A DNA stretch of 64,000 nucleotides from Oasisia sp. SBJ-2009. Lineage: Eukaryota > Annelida > Polychaeta > Sabellida > Siboglinidae. Both the position numbers and the translations under genes were made by a program. The stretch is from the NCBI GenBank assembly GCA_964017155.1, contig OZ024857.1, positions 9,343,690 through 9,407,689 of the forward strand, given 5' to 3'. Under the pieces are notes generated by a model that saw only the letters and a program-made list of their open reading frames with translations, ran no database searches and had not been told where the DNA came from. Each line of letters begins with the position of its first letter. Positions within the stretch are counted from its first letter, which is position 1. Of the stretch, positions 35,053 to 47,700 are shown one piece after another.

Positions 35053-36877
35053 CAGGGTTGGGCCTAAATATACATTTTGGGATCAAATACACATACAATT
35101 TGGCCAAATCAAATATGTACATGTGTTGCTTTTCCATATATCAATTCAAATACATTTTTCCAGTTCAAATACATAGTGCAATCTTTGATATAAATATGAT
35201 TCAAATACATATTTTATATATTTGATTGTATTTCTAAATATGAAACAAAAACAGACCAAATATCAAATACATACACTTTTTATTATATTTTACTACACAT
35301 TGGAGGAAACCTAGCTTTTTGTGCTAGCCCAGGATGGTTACACAGCAGGTGACAGCAGGATTCATTGAAGCACATTCCCAGTCAAAATGAGCTTGTATGG
35401 GTATGGATGGTGGGAAGCCTCACTGGTTTCCCATTCATTGGAGGCACAATACTTGAATGGCTGAACAAATTCCCGACGGGAAGAACAATGAAAGTCGTAC
35501 TCGATGGTAATATGTCGAGAGAAATACCCATTGATTCTGGCGTCCTACAAGGCACAGTCCCAGGCTCTGCTCTTCCTCTGTCACATGATTGACTTACCAA
35601 CATCCATCAAATCTCAAGTCCGTCTATTTGCAGATGATTGCCTATTACAGTGTATATAGGAAAATACATTCAATGACCATATTTTGCTCCAGAATGACTT
35701 AACACAATTTTGGAAGTGGGCAAATACCTGGGGGATGAATTTTTAATACAAACAAATGTCATACCAGAAGCATAAAAACAAAACACGTTTCTTCTATAGC
35801 CTAAATAATGAAACCCTGGAATATATAACTACCAGCCCTTACCTTGGCATCACCATATCTAATGGCACTCGCACATTTCTACAATAACCAAAAAAGCAAA
35901 TAGCACACTTGGCTTCCTAAGACGGAATATACACAGATGTCCAGTAAACAGCAAACGGACGGCATACATAATGATACATTGCCCTTGCGCTCGCTGCCTT
36001 AAAATGTGGAGCCATAGTGTGGGATCCATACCATCGCGGGGACATAGACAAATTAGAAAAAATCCAACACTGCAGTTTGTTTCATCACTGGTGACTACCA
36101 CTCTAGATACCCAGGATCTGTCACAACCATGCTCACCAGCCTTAACCTCGGTACATTAGAACATAGATGACGGAAACAAAGACTAAAATTCATGTACCGA
36201 ACTGTTAAGGGATCTATCCCAGTCCTCCCCACTGAAACATTCTTCTGGCCCCAAAAACAAATGAAAGACACATTCAGCCTAAGCACTTCCCAGACCACGT
36301 ACCCTCAAATTTTGTACAACAACTAACAACCAACAACACCAGATGTTTTGTAGTATTTACAGCCCACTCTGAACAATTTAAGAATAATTTTTTGGTAAAA
36401 ACAATAGTTGACTGGAACCAACTTAACGAGTCGCAGGTCCATGCTGAAACCATATAACTGATTTCAGCCGCCTGATCTGTGGCTCAAACACTCAACAACA
36501 TGCGCACACACCCCCTTGTATATAATAGTAAATATTGGCTCCTTACAACATACCCCCATTCAGATTCAGATTCATTTATGCTAATATTTGACCAGCAGTC
36601 CAACAGGATCACTTTTCACTGAAGGTCATCTGATTCAATGCTGCCTGTCCAGAGCCCACTATTGACCCTATCACAGGTGTGTACAATATTCCGTCTTAAC
36701 TCTTGAGCCACTCACATTGCCTTTTGTTGGTAAAATATATGTGTATTTGGTTATTTTTGCGAATACTGTACTTTAAAATACAAACCAAATATCAAATACA
36801 TGCAGTTTTGTGATTTCCAATACAGATGCAACAAATTTATGTTTACAAATTCACACATATATTTGGACCCAACCCTG
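35053..36877. mobile_element. hAT-like TIR element containing a LINE fragment
   Basis: Left terminus CAGGGTTGGGCCTAAATAT and right terminus ATATTTGGACCCAACCCTG are inverted repeats with the CAGGG start typical of hAT. The flanks CCCCAAGG (35045-35052) and CCCCTAAG (36878-36885) look like an eroded 8-bp target duplication. Subterminal ATCAAATACA motifs occur on both sides. Inside, from about 35330 to 36500, is a LINE reverse-transcriptase remnant. Confidence 0.65.
35375..36480 (+). pseudogene. Non-LTR retrotransposon (LINE) reverse transcriptase remnant
   Basis: Frames joined across frameshifts contain WLNKFPTGRTMKVVLDG, DSGVLQGTVPGSALP, then LLFLCHMIDLP and VRLFADDCLL, the conserved RT block with the A/FADD catalytic motif. 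Downstream WKWANTWGMNF-type and PYLGITISNGT sequences follow. Several stops and frameshifts show that it is dead. Confidence 0.82.
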
Positions 36878-37196
36878 CCCCTAAGCATGGCTAAATACCA
36901 AATCTTCACAGTAATTGCTTGTGCCAATTGTGTGAACATGGGAATGGAGCTCGGCAAACCCAAACACAAAACGTTGCACTAGTTGACTCAGCTGTAGGAA
37001 TAATCATCTGGCTATATAGGCACTGGTGGTTATTTGTGTATTAATAATCTTTTTGCATTAATTGCAACAAGACTGAATGTTTCCCAGTGACAATGCTGTG
37101 CTAAACACTATTATTAGAACTTTACATGTCTTTGTTTCACTGGCCTGTGAATTCCCAATGGTCTGCTTAATAGCCACAACTTTGAAATCCTTCGTC

Positions 37197-38400
37197 TGGC
37201 ATGAACTGTTTGAATTTACCTTGCCTTGAATTTACTTTGAATCCTCTTCTACTACGTAGTCGAGGAGTTGACGAGGAAGGGAGTCAATCGCTGACCCGTG
37301 TAATCCTCCGCCCTATTTCGCAGATACTTGTCAATGTGACCCTTAAACTGGTTGACGCTTGCGGACATAACAGCACTTCCCGGAAGTCTATTCCAATCGT
37401 TTACTATCCTTTGAGTTAAAGAGTACTTTCGTATATCAAGCCTAGAGTGTAATTTGCTAATTTTGTAAGGGTGCCCTCTTGTTTTGGCATGCTCATTTTC
37501 CATAATAAAGAAGTCGGCAGGAAAAATACTATCCAACCCATTTATTATTTTAAAAACTTCCAGTAAATCGGCTTTCACCCTTCTTGTTGCCAAAGTTGTT
37601 ATTTGTAGTATTCTTTGTCGACTGGGATAGTCTAAATGCCTTAATTCAGGAATAATCCTGCTCATCCTTCGTTGTATAGATTCTAATAAATCTATATCTT
37701 TCTGTTTATATGGACCATGCCTGAATACAATAATCCAGGTGAGGTCTCACTAAGGATTTGTATAGTTTTAAAACTACTTCCTTGGTTTTATATGTAAATG
37801 CTCTATTTATCATGCCTAGCATTGCATTTGCCTTATTCGCTGCCTTGATACATTGCTTATTTACATTGCTTATTTACATCAAGTGTTTCAGTTATAATGA
37901 CCCCTAAGTCTCTCTCCTCGCAGGTTGATTCAATGCATACATTTCCTATAAAATAATCATACTTTTTATTGTTGAATCCGTAATGTATACATTTACATTT
38001 TTGGGCATTGAACAACATTGCCCATTCAGTGCTCCATTCATTTAGGGTACTTAGATGATTAGATCTTTTTGTAATTTTTCTGTGTCCTCATATGTTGATA
38101 CTTGGCTAAAGAGCTTAGTGTCATCTGCAAATTTTAGAATATGATTTATCACACCCTCATCTAAATCATTAATGTATATTACAAATAAAAGTGGACCTAA
38201 AACAGACCCCTGTGGAACTCCACTCTTTACTTGTGACCATTTAGAATTTTGCCCATTGACAACAACACGTTGTTCTCTGTCTGTCAGCCATTTAGTTATC
38301 CAGTCACTAACAACTCCTCCTATGCCATGTGACTTTAGTTTTCTCTCTAACCTGGCATGTTTGATGTGGACACAAGAAACACTCGGTGTAGGGAACAGTT
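37197..38400 (-). pseudogene. LINE reverse transcriptase 3' half, minus strand
   Basis: The minus strand reads WITKWLTDREQRVVVNGQ, SGVPQGSVLGPLLFVIYIND, ILKFADDTKLFSQV, then YKSLVRPHLDY, LESIQRRMSRIIPELRHLDY and RKYSLTQRIVNDWNRLPGSA. This is the RT and C-terminal region of a CR1/L2-like LINE. Frameshifts split it, with the last clean frame at 37252-37665. It ends just upstream of the ZNF143 gene. Confidence 0.88.
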
Positions 38401-38755
38401 TAGCCTAGTCGTGGCAGGTCTTACAAACCTCAAATTTAGCCAGATTTATGATGTGGCCAATTGGTCTTGACTTTGCTAAATGATTGGGGCACTGCTACTA
38501 TTATAATTTATAAGATATTTTAGTAGTGAGCCTTTGTTTAATTTCCGTAAAGTTTCCAAGGCATGTGATGTCAGACACTTGCTAGAACATGACAGCAAAT
38601 GGCCATGTAATTGCCACCAAGTTGTGGTGATACTTGTAGTTAGCGAGAGTTTAAAATAGAAGTCTAGGTACATGTTATTGATAAAAAAATCCATTCTCTG
38701 TGTTTGATGGCTTAATTTTATATTCACCATCAGAATTGCCAATGCGAAATAGAAA

Positions 38756-41700
38756 ATGGACAGTCTGGAGGCTGGCATAGAAGAGAAGACAGCAGACGGC
38801 GTCACCGTGGTAACAGAGGTAGACCAGGAGGTTCCGCTTGAGTTGTTGCTAGAAAACGAGGTAAAAGAACTGTCTGAATAATAGTTGACGTTGTTTATAA
38901 AAAATGTATATATATATTATATAAACATATATTATATATATATATATATATATATTTAAAATATTGATGTTGCACCAGTAATTGATGAGCACTACCTGTT
39001 GATTTAATATTCACTGACATGATTACATAAGGCTATATTCAAAGACAAATGTTACTAGTTAATGACTGAATAATATAACAACAGCCCTCATTTTAACCAC
39101 TAATTTGTTGCCCTCATGATGGTAACAACAATTAAATTACCTGCTTGCAATTCCCAAATCCCAGTAAAACTTTATGATTTAATATTAAGCTTCCCAAAAT
39201 TGTCCCTTTCCGAAACCATGCTGAACAAAATTGGAAACAAACAAACCCTCTAGCATGCCTACAACATTTTAACCCACCCAATATGTGCAAAGTTGTAGAC
39301 AGAGGTGAATACCAGTGATTTAAAAAATGGTCCATTTCCACACCAGGGCTATATGCAGGATAAAATTATTGCCAGTCACTCATGTTTTGGTGGACACATG
39401 GATGTTAAGTGTTAAGCTAGTTTACAAACTTACAAATGTGCCTGAGATGGGCTACAAAGACTCATATGATACCATTCACACTCACTTTCAAGGCATAACT
39501 AACAATATCTATGGTTTTGAAGACCTTTTTTTGCTTCTTAATTTTTTTACCCATCCACCACCGGTCCACCCATATTTCTACCCGTCCATATTCGTTTTTA
39601 CCCGTCCAAATGACAGGTGGGCGGGTCTCTACGTAAAGCTATGACGAGTTGTATCCTTCTTACAAGCTATCTATAATCTGAACTTGTAATATTATATATT
39701 CTCTGTGACAGAACGGAGCCAATGACACCACAGCGTGTGTCGTCACCTTGGAGCCTGAAGCGTCACCAGACTGCCAGACGGACGGACTCGAGGGTGAGAT
39801 GGTGGTGAGCGAGGACATGACAGAGGACATGAGAGAGCTGCAGGAGGGACAGGGGATGCTGCCCGACGAGGTGCACGTGTCCGTGACGAGGGAGATGGAG
39901 GAGGGAGGTGGAGGGGAGGACATCGGCTTCTCCGAGGCTACGTTGGTGCAGACAGTGTCGGCAGACAACGGCACACAGATGGTGCAAGCCATCACACTGG
40001 CAGATGGCAGCACCGCCTACATCCAGCACCCCATGAAGGGTGAGTACTGATGGTAGCACCGCCTACATCCAGCACCCCATGAAGGGTAAGCACAGATGAG
40101 CAATATTTCCACTGCTATTAATAATAGCAATAGTAACAGTAAAATAATTAAAATATGTAGTCCAAAGGAAAGCTAGTATTTGCATACACAGTTTGCATAA
40201 CAGTTGATCGATCGATCGATCGATTGAAGGATGTCCGGCCGGCCATTCTTGGAGAGTGAGTCCAAAATGGATTGTACAAGAAGAAAAGTATACGTCAATA
40301 TTAGACGTATCCTACAACAACATGTAATATGTAACCGAGATAATATGATAGTACAAAGCTGTAACTGGATATTATAACAAATAAATACACAATTAGATCT
40401 TATATTTGTAAAGTTAATTGACTTAATTGCAGTGCATTACAATATAATCATTACACCATCAACATAACTTTTTGTTATCATTACGCAAATTGATAAAAGC
40501 AGTGTGCAAGTTGGAAGGCGGTAGTCAGTCGTGTCTTCGTTGCAAATGCATGGAATATATTTTTTGCAGAAATGGTGTGATTTAAAAAAATCATTAAGCA
40601 ACCGTGGCATGAAGTTGGTCTGAAAATGTTTTTCCAAGATGGTGTTTCAAAGTAATTTCCTTTATTCTGTATTAAATTTTGTCATACGCCTTTTGCTTGT
40701 CAGTCGTGTCTAGGTCGCAAATGCATGGAATATATTTTTAGCAGAAATGGTGCGATTTAAAAAAAAATCATTAAGCAACCGTGGCATGAAGTTGGTCTGA
40801 AAATATTTTTCCAACACTTTTTGCTATGCTGGTCATAAGAGATGTTAGATCTGATGCCACTGTAGGTGGAGACACCTGTCATGCTGTGGGGTGGGGTGGG
40901 GTGGGGTGGGTTGTACACACACACTTTTGACTGCTACATGTTCTACTGATGTGCTGTAGTGAATGACGTGTCGGTGTCAGCGAAGCTACTGGAAGGTCAA
41001 GCCATACAGCTGGAGGACGGCACGACTGCCTTCGTTCAGGCGCCACCCAAAGGTGAACTTACTACTACTTATGCCTTTTCGCTCCCTGGCAGCATAGGCC
41101 ATCAACAAAGGAACGCCACCGTTTTCTGTCAGTGGCCATCCTCTCCATTTCGCTCCTGGTGTATCCCATCTCCTTTGTATCTTTTTCCACGTGTCTCTGC
41201 CAGGTGTTTCGTGGCCTACCTCTTCGCCTCGTCCCTGGGGGGGTTCCATGTGATGGCTTGACAGGTGATTGTGTCTGGTGGTTTCCTGAGTGTATGTCCT
41301 ATCCACCTCCATTTTCTCTTCTTTATTTCATTTTCTATGGGTGAAGGTGATCTGTCTTGTGTGAATGATTGACTTTCAATTTCACCTACAACTAGTTTTT
41401 AAATAAAAATGATAGATTATACCAATTAATTGCAGCTTATTTCTAATAGTGCGGAAAACAAATACTTTGCTGGCACGTACGACATGCAGCTCTTTTTCTA
41501 GGGAAATGTTTTATACAAGTGAAAGGACTTGTATTAATATTGTTTTCTTTTGTTTTATTTGACCTGTGTTTTCACTACAGATGGGATCCAGGCAGTGCAG
41601 TTGGAGGACGGGTCGACGGCCTACATCTCAACAAACATCTACAGTGATCAGAACAATGTCAACGCCGCCTCCATGAGCATGGAGACGTTCGCACAGCAGG

Positions 41701-44700
41701 TAGGACTGGATGGACATTGTTATCTGAGATGTAGCAGCCGCTAATTCGGTGACATCATTATTTATTTTTCTGGTAATCACAGTAGTTGATGTGATGATAA
41801 AATAATAATAATACAATTTATTTGTATTGCGCCCAAATCAATAGTATTGCTCTCAGGCGCTTTACATAAATGTACAAATAGTAGCTAAAATTGGATGATA
41901 AATTATTATTAAAATAGATATATGTATATATGGATAAATTATTATTAAAATATATATATGTATATATAAATATATATATAAACATAAATATAAGCTTATA
42001 CATGAAACAGTAAAATAAAATAACACAGTTGTTACATTACTTATTATTCCTTAGTATGCTAAAATAAAAAATAAAGAAGTATGATTAAACAAAAAATAAC
42101 GTAGCTAATCTATCATAAAATTATCATATTAAAATGCTAATAATGATACTAATTGCGTAATATTTATGTGATTCAAATTGTATAACTTACGGGTAAATGC
42201 ATGTAATTAAAGTCCACATGATCACATCACAGAAGCGCTAATCTAAAAAGGTGCGTCTTCAGAGGTGTTTTATGCTGTGGCTGTGTCTTTGGCTGTGATG
42301 ATTGTGAACTGTTCATAATAAATTCAGTTACCGTACATTATTAAAGATATTTTTCAAATAGATTAGCACTTTTGACTGTCACACAAAAGCAGTGTCTACA
42401 AACATGCTTTTTAAATTTATTTAGTCCTTTGTGCTGAAGGTTTGATGGACTTATTACATCAGTCTGCTTCTGCCGTACGCCATTAGCAATACAGTCTTAA
42501 AGACTTCAGGGCCCTTGGCAATTTTTTTCAAAATATCGTGTCAACATTTTGACCACTAAGCTATAATTTGTATATGTAGTTCCATTGTCTGGCAGCAGGT
42601 GGCAGGCATGATAGGTGTACAGGCGTCGTATCCCGTTGGTGTGCCGAAGACGGAACCCGGGGGAACTGCGTCGACAGCCTCTGCCTCGAATCATTTGGTG
42701 AGTGACCATTTAGTGACACCCCTTGGAAGTAATGTTATGTTGGGGTCGCAACTCGGAAATAGTGTTGGGGACTGATTTGAGTTTCACACGCTTTCATTGC
42801 ATTGGCCAAACTGATCTTTAATCATTTGTATAATCAGTTTATAAACAGCCATTCTGCTAAGTTTGTCCACTAGGTGGCAGCACAAATGTGACACACCTGT
42901 AGCACTCGGTGTAGACATAAAATCTGTTTCACAAAAAAGAATGCACAAAAGAATGCACTGAACCATGTTTGGCAAGTCAATTGTTGTGACCCAACACCCA
43001 GGTGCATGTTAGCAACGTAATATCTTATTTGCAATCATCCTTGAAAGCAGTAGCTGTCATGTACACAGAATGTTTCTTCACAAAACACTTCAATTAATTA
43101 CAACAAATGTGTAATTCAACACATTTTGGTCAATCAGTACGTCATACAGAAATTATTAGAAATAGTTTTTATTGTAATTTATGACACTTAGCGTAAACGA
43201 ATATGCATCCTCACCATAACACAGACTGGAGTAATCTGCACACAGTGTGTGTTCAACAGTGGACGTGTGTGTGTGTTTTAGACGACTGTGATGTCTCAGA
43301 GTGCCGCCCGTGTGAGCAGTGAAAAGGCCCTGGCCATGGGAGACAAAGCCTACAAGTGTCTGTACGAGGGCTGTGGGCGCCTCTACACCACACAGCACCA
43401 CCTGAAGGTATGGCATGCACCACACCACACCGCACTGCACCGCACCACACCACCTGAAGGTAGGGCACACACCACACCACAACACACCACATCACACCAC
43501 ACCCCATCGCTTGAAGGTAGGGCACACAACATACCTTACACCTGTACAATGATATATATAAAGTATATTTCTAAGACACATTTGCCTGAAAAGGAAATCT
43601 GATAGGCATATATGACAGACACATCTGACAGGCACATTTGACAGAGGTCATTGTTGACGATTGCCATGACAACAACAATGTAATGTTGCAATAGTGGCCT
43701 GTGGTGAGTTGAAAAGATTACTGTCTATGAGCAACAAATGTTGTAATTACTAAAGTAACTGCTCTGTTCTTTAACACCTTGCCAAACGATACATCCCGAG
43801 GCACACAGCGATGTAAATGAAAACAGAAAGAGCCGTTCTGTCTCCAAAGTCACAAATCTATAGTGAATCTGTACACTGTCAGGTCCACGAGCGGTCACAC
43901 ACGGGCGACCGTCCGTTCAAGTGTGACTTCAACGGCTGTAACAAGGCGTTTGCCACTGGCTACGGTCTGAAGAGTCACACACGCGTCCACACGGGGGAGA
44001 AGCCGTACAAGTGCCCCGAGGAATGCTGTGACAAGGCCTTCAAGACGTCCGGCGACCTGCAGAAACACGTCCGCACGCACACAGGTGGGGTTATTATATC
44101 TACTTGTCCCCCTAGTGTAGTTACATCCTTCCCCACCAGGGGCGCTGCTTATTAGAGCAGTCTCGACACTCCCCCCCTCCCCCCGACAGATCGCTGGGGT
44201 TAAGCTCAGCCAGTAATGTTTGAGAAGTAGAAGTATTTATTTGAATACTGTTCAGCGGCTCAGTAGAAGGGCATGTTGTGTATTGGGAGTTACTGGTCTT
44301 TGATACGGGATGCACTGTGCTCAGTGGTGTTCATATTGATTCAGCTGTTATTCATACTGACAGGATTAGTTCGAACTTGCGAGGATGTATAGTTGAGAGT
44401 AAATATTTAAAAATGTATTCACAGTTTGATTGATTTAAAACTGTGTTTACAGTTTGATTTTTCACTGATATCTTTTCAGAGTTTTTTAACGCCAAATCAA
44501 TCCACCAGCAGCAAATGTGTTGTTAAAACGTATTGTTGGACAAATAAATTAATTTGGGTTCACCTAAACTTAAATTGTATAAATAAAACTAGATAAAATG
44601 GCTTTTTGTAGCTTGTTTCTAAGTACAGTGTACAGTTACGTATACCATAGACTGTTCATTTATTGTTATTTTAGGTACATAGTCAGTTTCTTGTCACATA

Positions 44701-47700
44701 TAATATTACCGCTATTACAGTCCATCGTTGGCGATGATTCAACTTTGACCTCTGATGGTGTTGACAGGTGAACGACCTTTCAAATGTCCCTTTGAGGGGT
44801 GCGACCGATCATTCACGACGTCAAACATTCGCAAGGTGCACATCCGGACCCACACGGGTGAGCGGCCGTACATCTGTCAGGAGGAGGGCTGTCACAAGGC
44901 CTTCGCCAGCGCCACCAACTACAAGAACCACATCCGAATACACACCGGTCAGTGACAAACATCTACATCTACAGTCATCTTTATCATTATAATATTATTA
45001 ATTTCTCACACCGGTCAGTGACAGAGTCAGCCAAAAACAAACATTTTAATAATTTGTACATCTACAGTCATCTTTATCGTGATATGATTCATTTCTCACA
45101 CCGGTCAGTTACAACGTCAACCGAAAACAAACATTTTAATAATCTTTACATCTACAGTCATCTTTATCAGGGTCCGTACAGGGCCTTGAGTCTTAAAAAG
45201 CCTTGAATCCGATTGGACCAAATTCACGGCTTTGAAATCCTTGAATTTTACAAGGTAGTCATGATAAGTCTTGAATTTAATTGTGGTCAATAAAATATTG
45301 AAAAACCTATGCACAAAAATAACTCATGCACATTGGACAATTGGAATTTCATTGTGGTCGGCGCCATTGTTTTCTTAGTCGAATAAAATGTTTAATGTTA
45401 ACTTAATTTACTGCGCTTAAAAACACATATGTCATTAAAACAGTCTTGAATTTATTTTTCAAATAGCCTTGAAAAGCCTTGAATTTCAACTGTCCAGATG
45501 CGTATGGACCCTGCTTTATGGTCATAATATTATTAATTTCTCATCTAACACACGAAGGGCTAGCAGGTTGTTATAAGTAAAACGCAGCCATAGCTGTTCC
45601 AATGCCTGACCCAGCCAGGAGTTGTGATTATTAGTGCACACTGCACAGTTCATTGGATAAGTTGTACTTTGTCCCACTTTGCAGTCAAGTCTGTGGGTAG
45701 TTAGGAACCACCCAATTTCAGAAATATTTTCAACATTGGTCATCTCTAGAATAAACATGAATGGCATTATTTATACACATAACGTTTTTTGCGTTGTGCA
45801 CAATTCATGATTTTTTTTAAATTTATTATAGCAAACATAATTTGATAGTCCATTTACCTTCAATTGTTTTTTCTTCATATTAACGAAATACAAACATTTT
45901 TAACAGACAGTCTAGTCTTAGTTTAAATGTATTGCAATGTGGACATTAGTCACAGTGTCTTTGACCGTGCTGGAGTATCAGCTGTTGGTGCTGACCAGAC
46001 TGACCAGACTGATCAGACTGACCAGACGATATTTGTTGGCAGGTGAGAAGCCATATGTATGTACAGTCCATGGCTGTGGGAAGCGATTCACGGAATACTC
46101 GAGTCTCTACAAGCACCATGTCGTACACACACACGCCAAGCCGTACGTGTGCAACCACTGCGGGAAAAACTACCGCCAGACGTCAACGTTAGCCATGCAC
46201 AAACGGACGGCCCACGGGGATGACACGGCGCTGGATGATGCCGACCAACAATTTGTGTTTACCCAGGAGGCGGAGCCTACCGATCAGGGTGAGTGCTGAA
46301 AACACTACCATTTTAGGTGGCTTTTTGATGTGTTTCAACTGCTGTAAGAGTGTAGCACTTTGTGAGTCAGTATTTGAATACTGAGTGTATGTTATTGTCG
46401 GTTTATGGGTTGTTGCAAAAACTATGTTCTTGTTGCTTTTCTGTATATTTTCCTAAGTGGGTAACCGAATCGCAGCTTTATCTAGAGATCCACCTGTCCA
46501 GCTCTTGGTCAAGCTGAGCTCGATTCGGATGAGGTGAGGTCTTTGCCATCATACTGTTTGTGTAACTAAATATTATTTTCATTTGTTTTCTTAGTTATTT
46601 GGTAAAAATGTAATTGTGCATCATGGTTTTATGTGGAATCAAATATTATCTGTCCAAATAGAAACATGTACCTGATCATCATAGATGCCAACTCTTATGG
46701 ATTACCCGTAAGATTTACGGATTTTTTTAGCATTTGGCGGTCTTACGGGCGTAGGACTAATTCCTTACGGGTAATACGTATTGTCAGGTTTTTATTTATT
46801 TTTTAATATAATAATTTGCATAAGTCATTATCATCTAAATAAGCAATCCTTCGTGCTTTTCGTTATCTTTTCGTGAATCAGAAAACGGCCATTTTGTTGT
46901 ATTCATTTTGGATGAAAGCTGCCACCTAGCGGATACATGTGCACCAGAGCCGTAATGTAACGAAGTACATTTACTTCGTTACTTTATTTAACCCTGCGAC
47001 CGGCCAGCGAAAAAGCAGTTTTGCATACTGTTACAATAAAAATCATAACTCTGCAAATACTTATCATAAAAATATGAATTATATAGAATTTTACTGCCAA
47101 ATGAATTCTTTATTATAATAAAATTATACTATCTCTATTATGTCAGACAATCACGGTGATATTATTTGCTGAACGTCATCCAAAACAATATGAAAAAAAT
47201 AAACGCACTATCCCGTTCCTAAATAATAACTGAGCGGACACATTTCCTACTTCCAGTGAGACAAACGTAGCCATACATATTAGCTCCCAAATAAAACAAA
47301 AATGAATCAAATCCGTTGAGAACTTTTATTTTTATGAATTATTTTTGACATCGCGGTAGGCCATTTTAGGCCAGCCGATTGCTGCTACATTCGCCACCGG
47401 TGCAAACCCGCGTCGCGAACGGTGAGATGTTGCGCTGACAAATGGTCGAATTTTCACACCAAAAAGCATCAAAAGTTGTTCTCTCTATTTGAACTAGTAT
47501 AATAGACATATTCTTGAATACTGTCAGTTGTCTTGTCGAAACATAGACGCGGTAATTTGAGATATATTCGTCACGGAAGGCGGTAAAAAAAAAGGCGACC
47601 GCTGCTTGATTACCCAGACGCCGTGAGGTGGCAGCACTTTTTAGCCCCTCAGACCAAATTTGAAATCACAATCAGATAATAATAATTTATTATAATGAAC

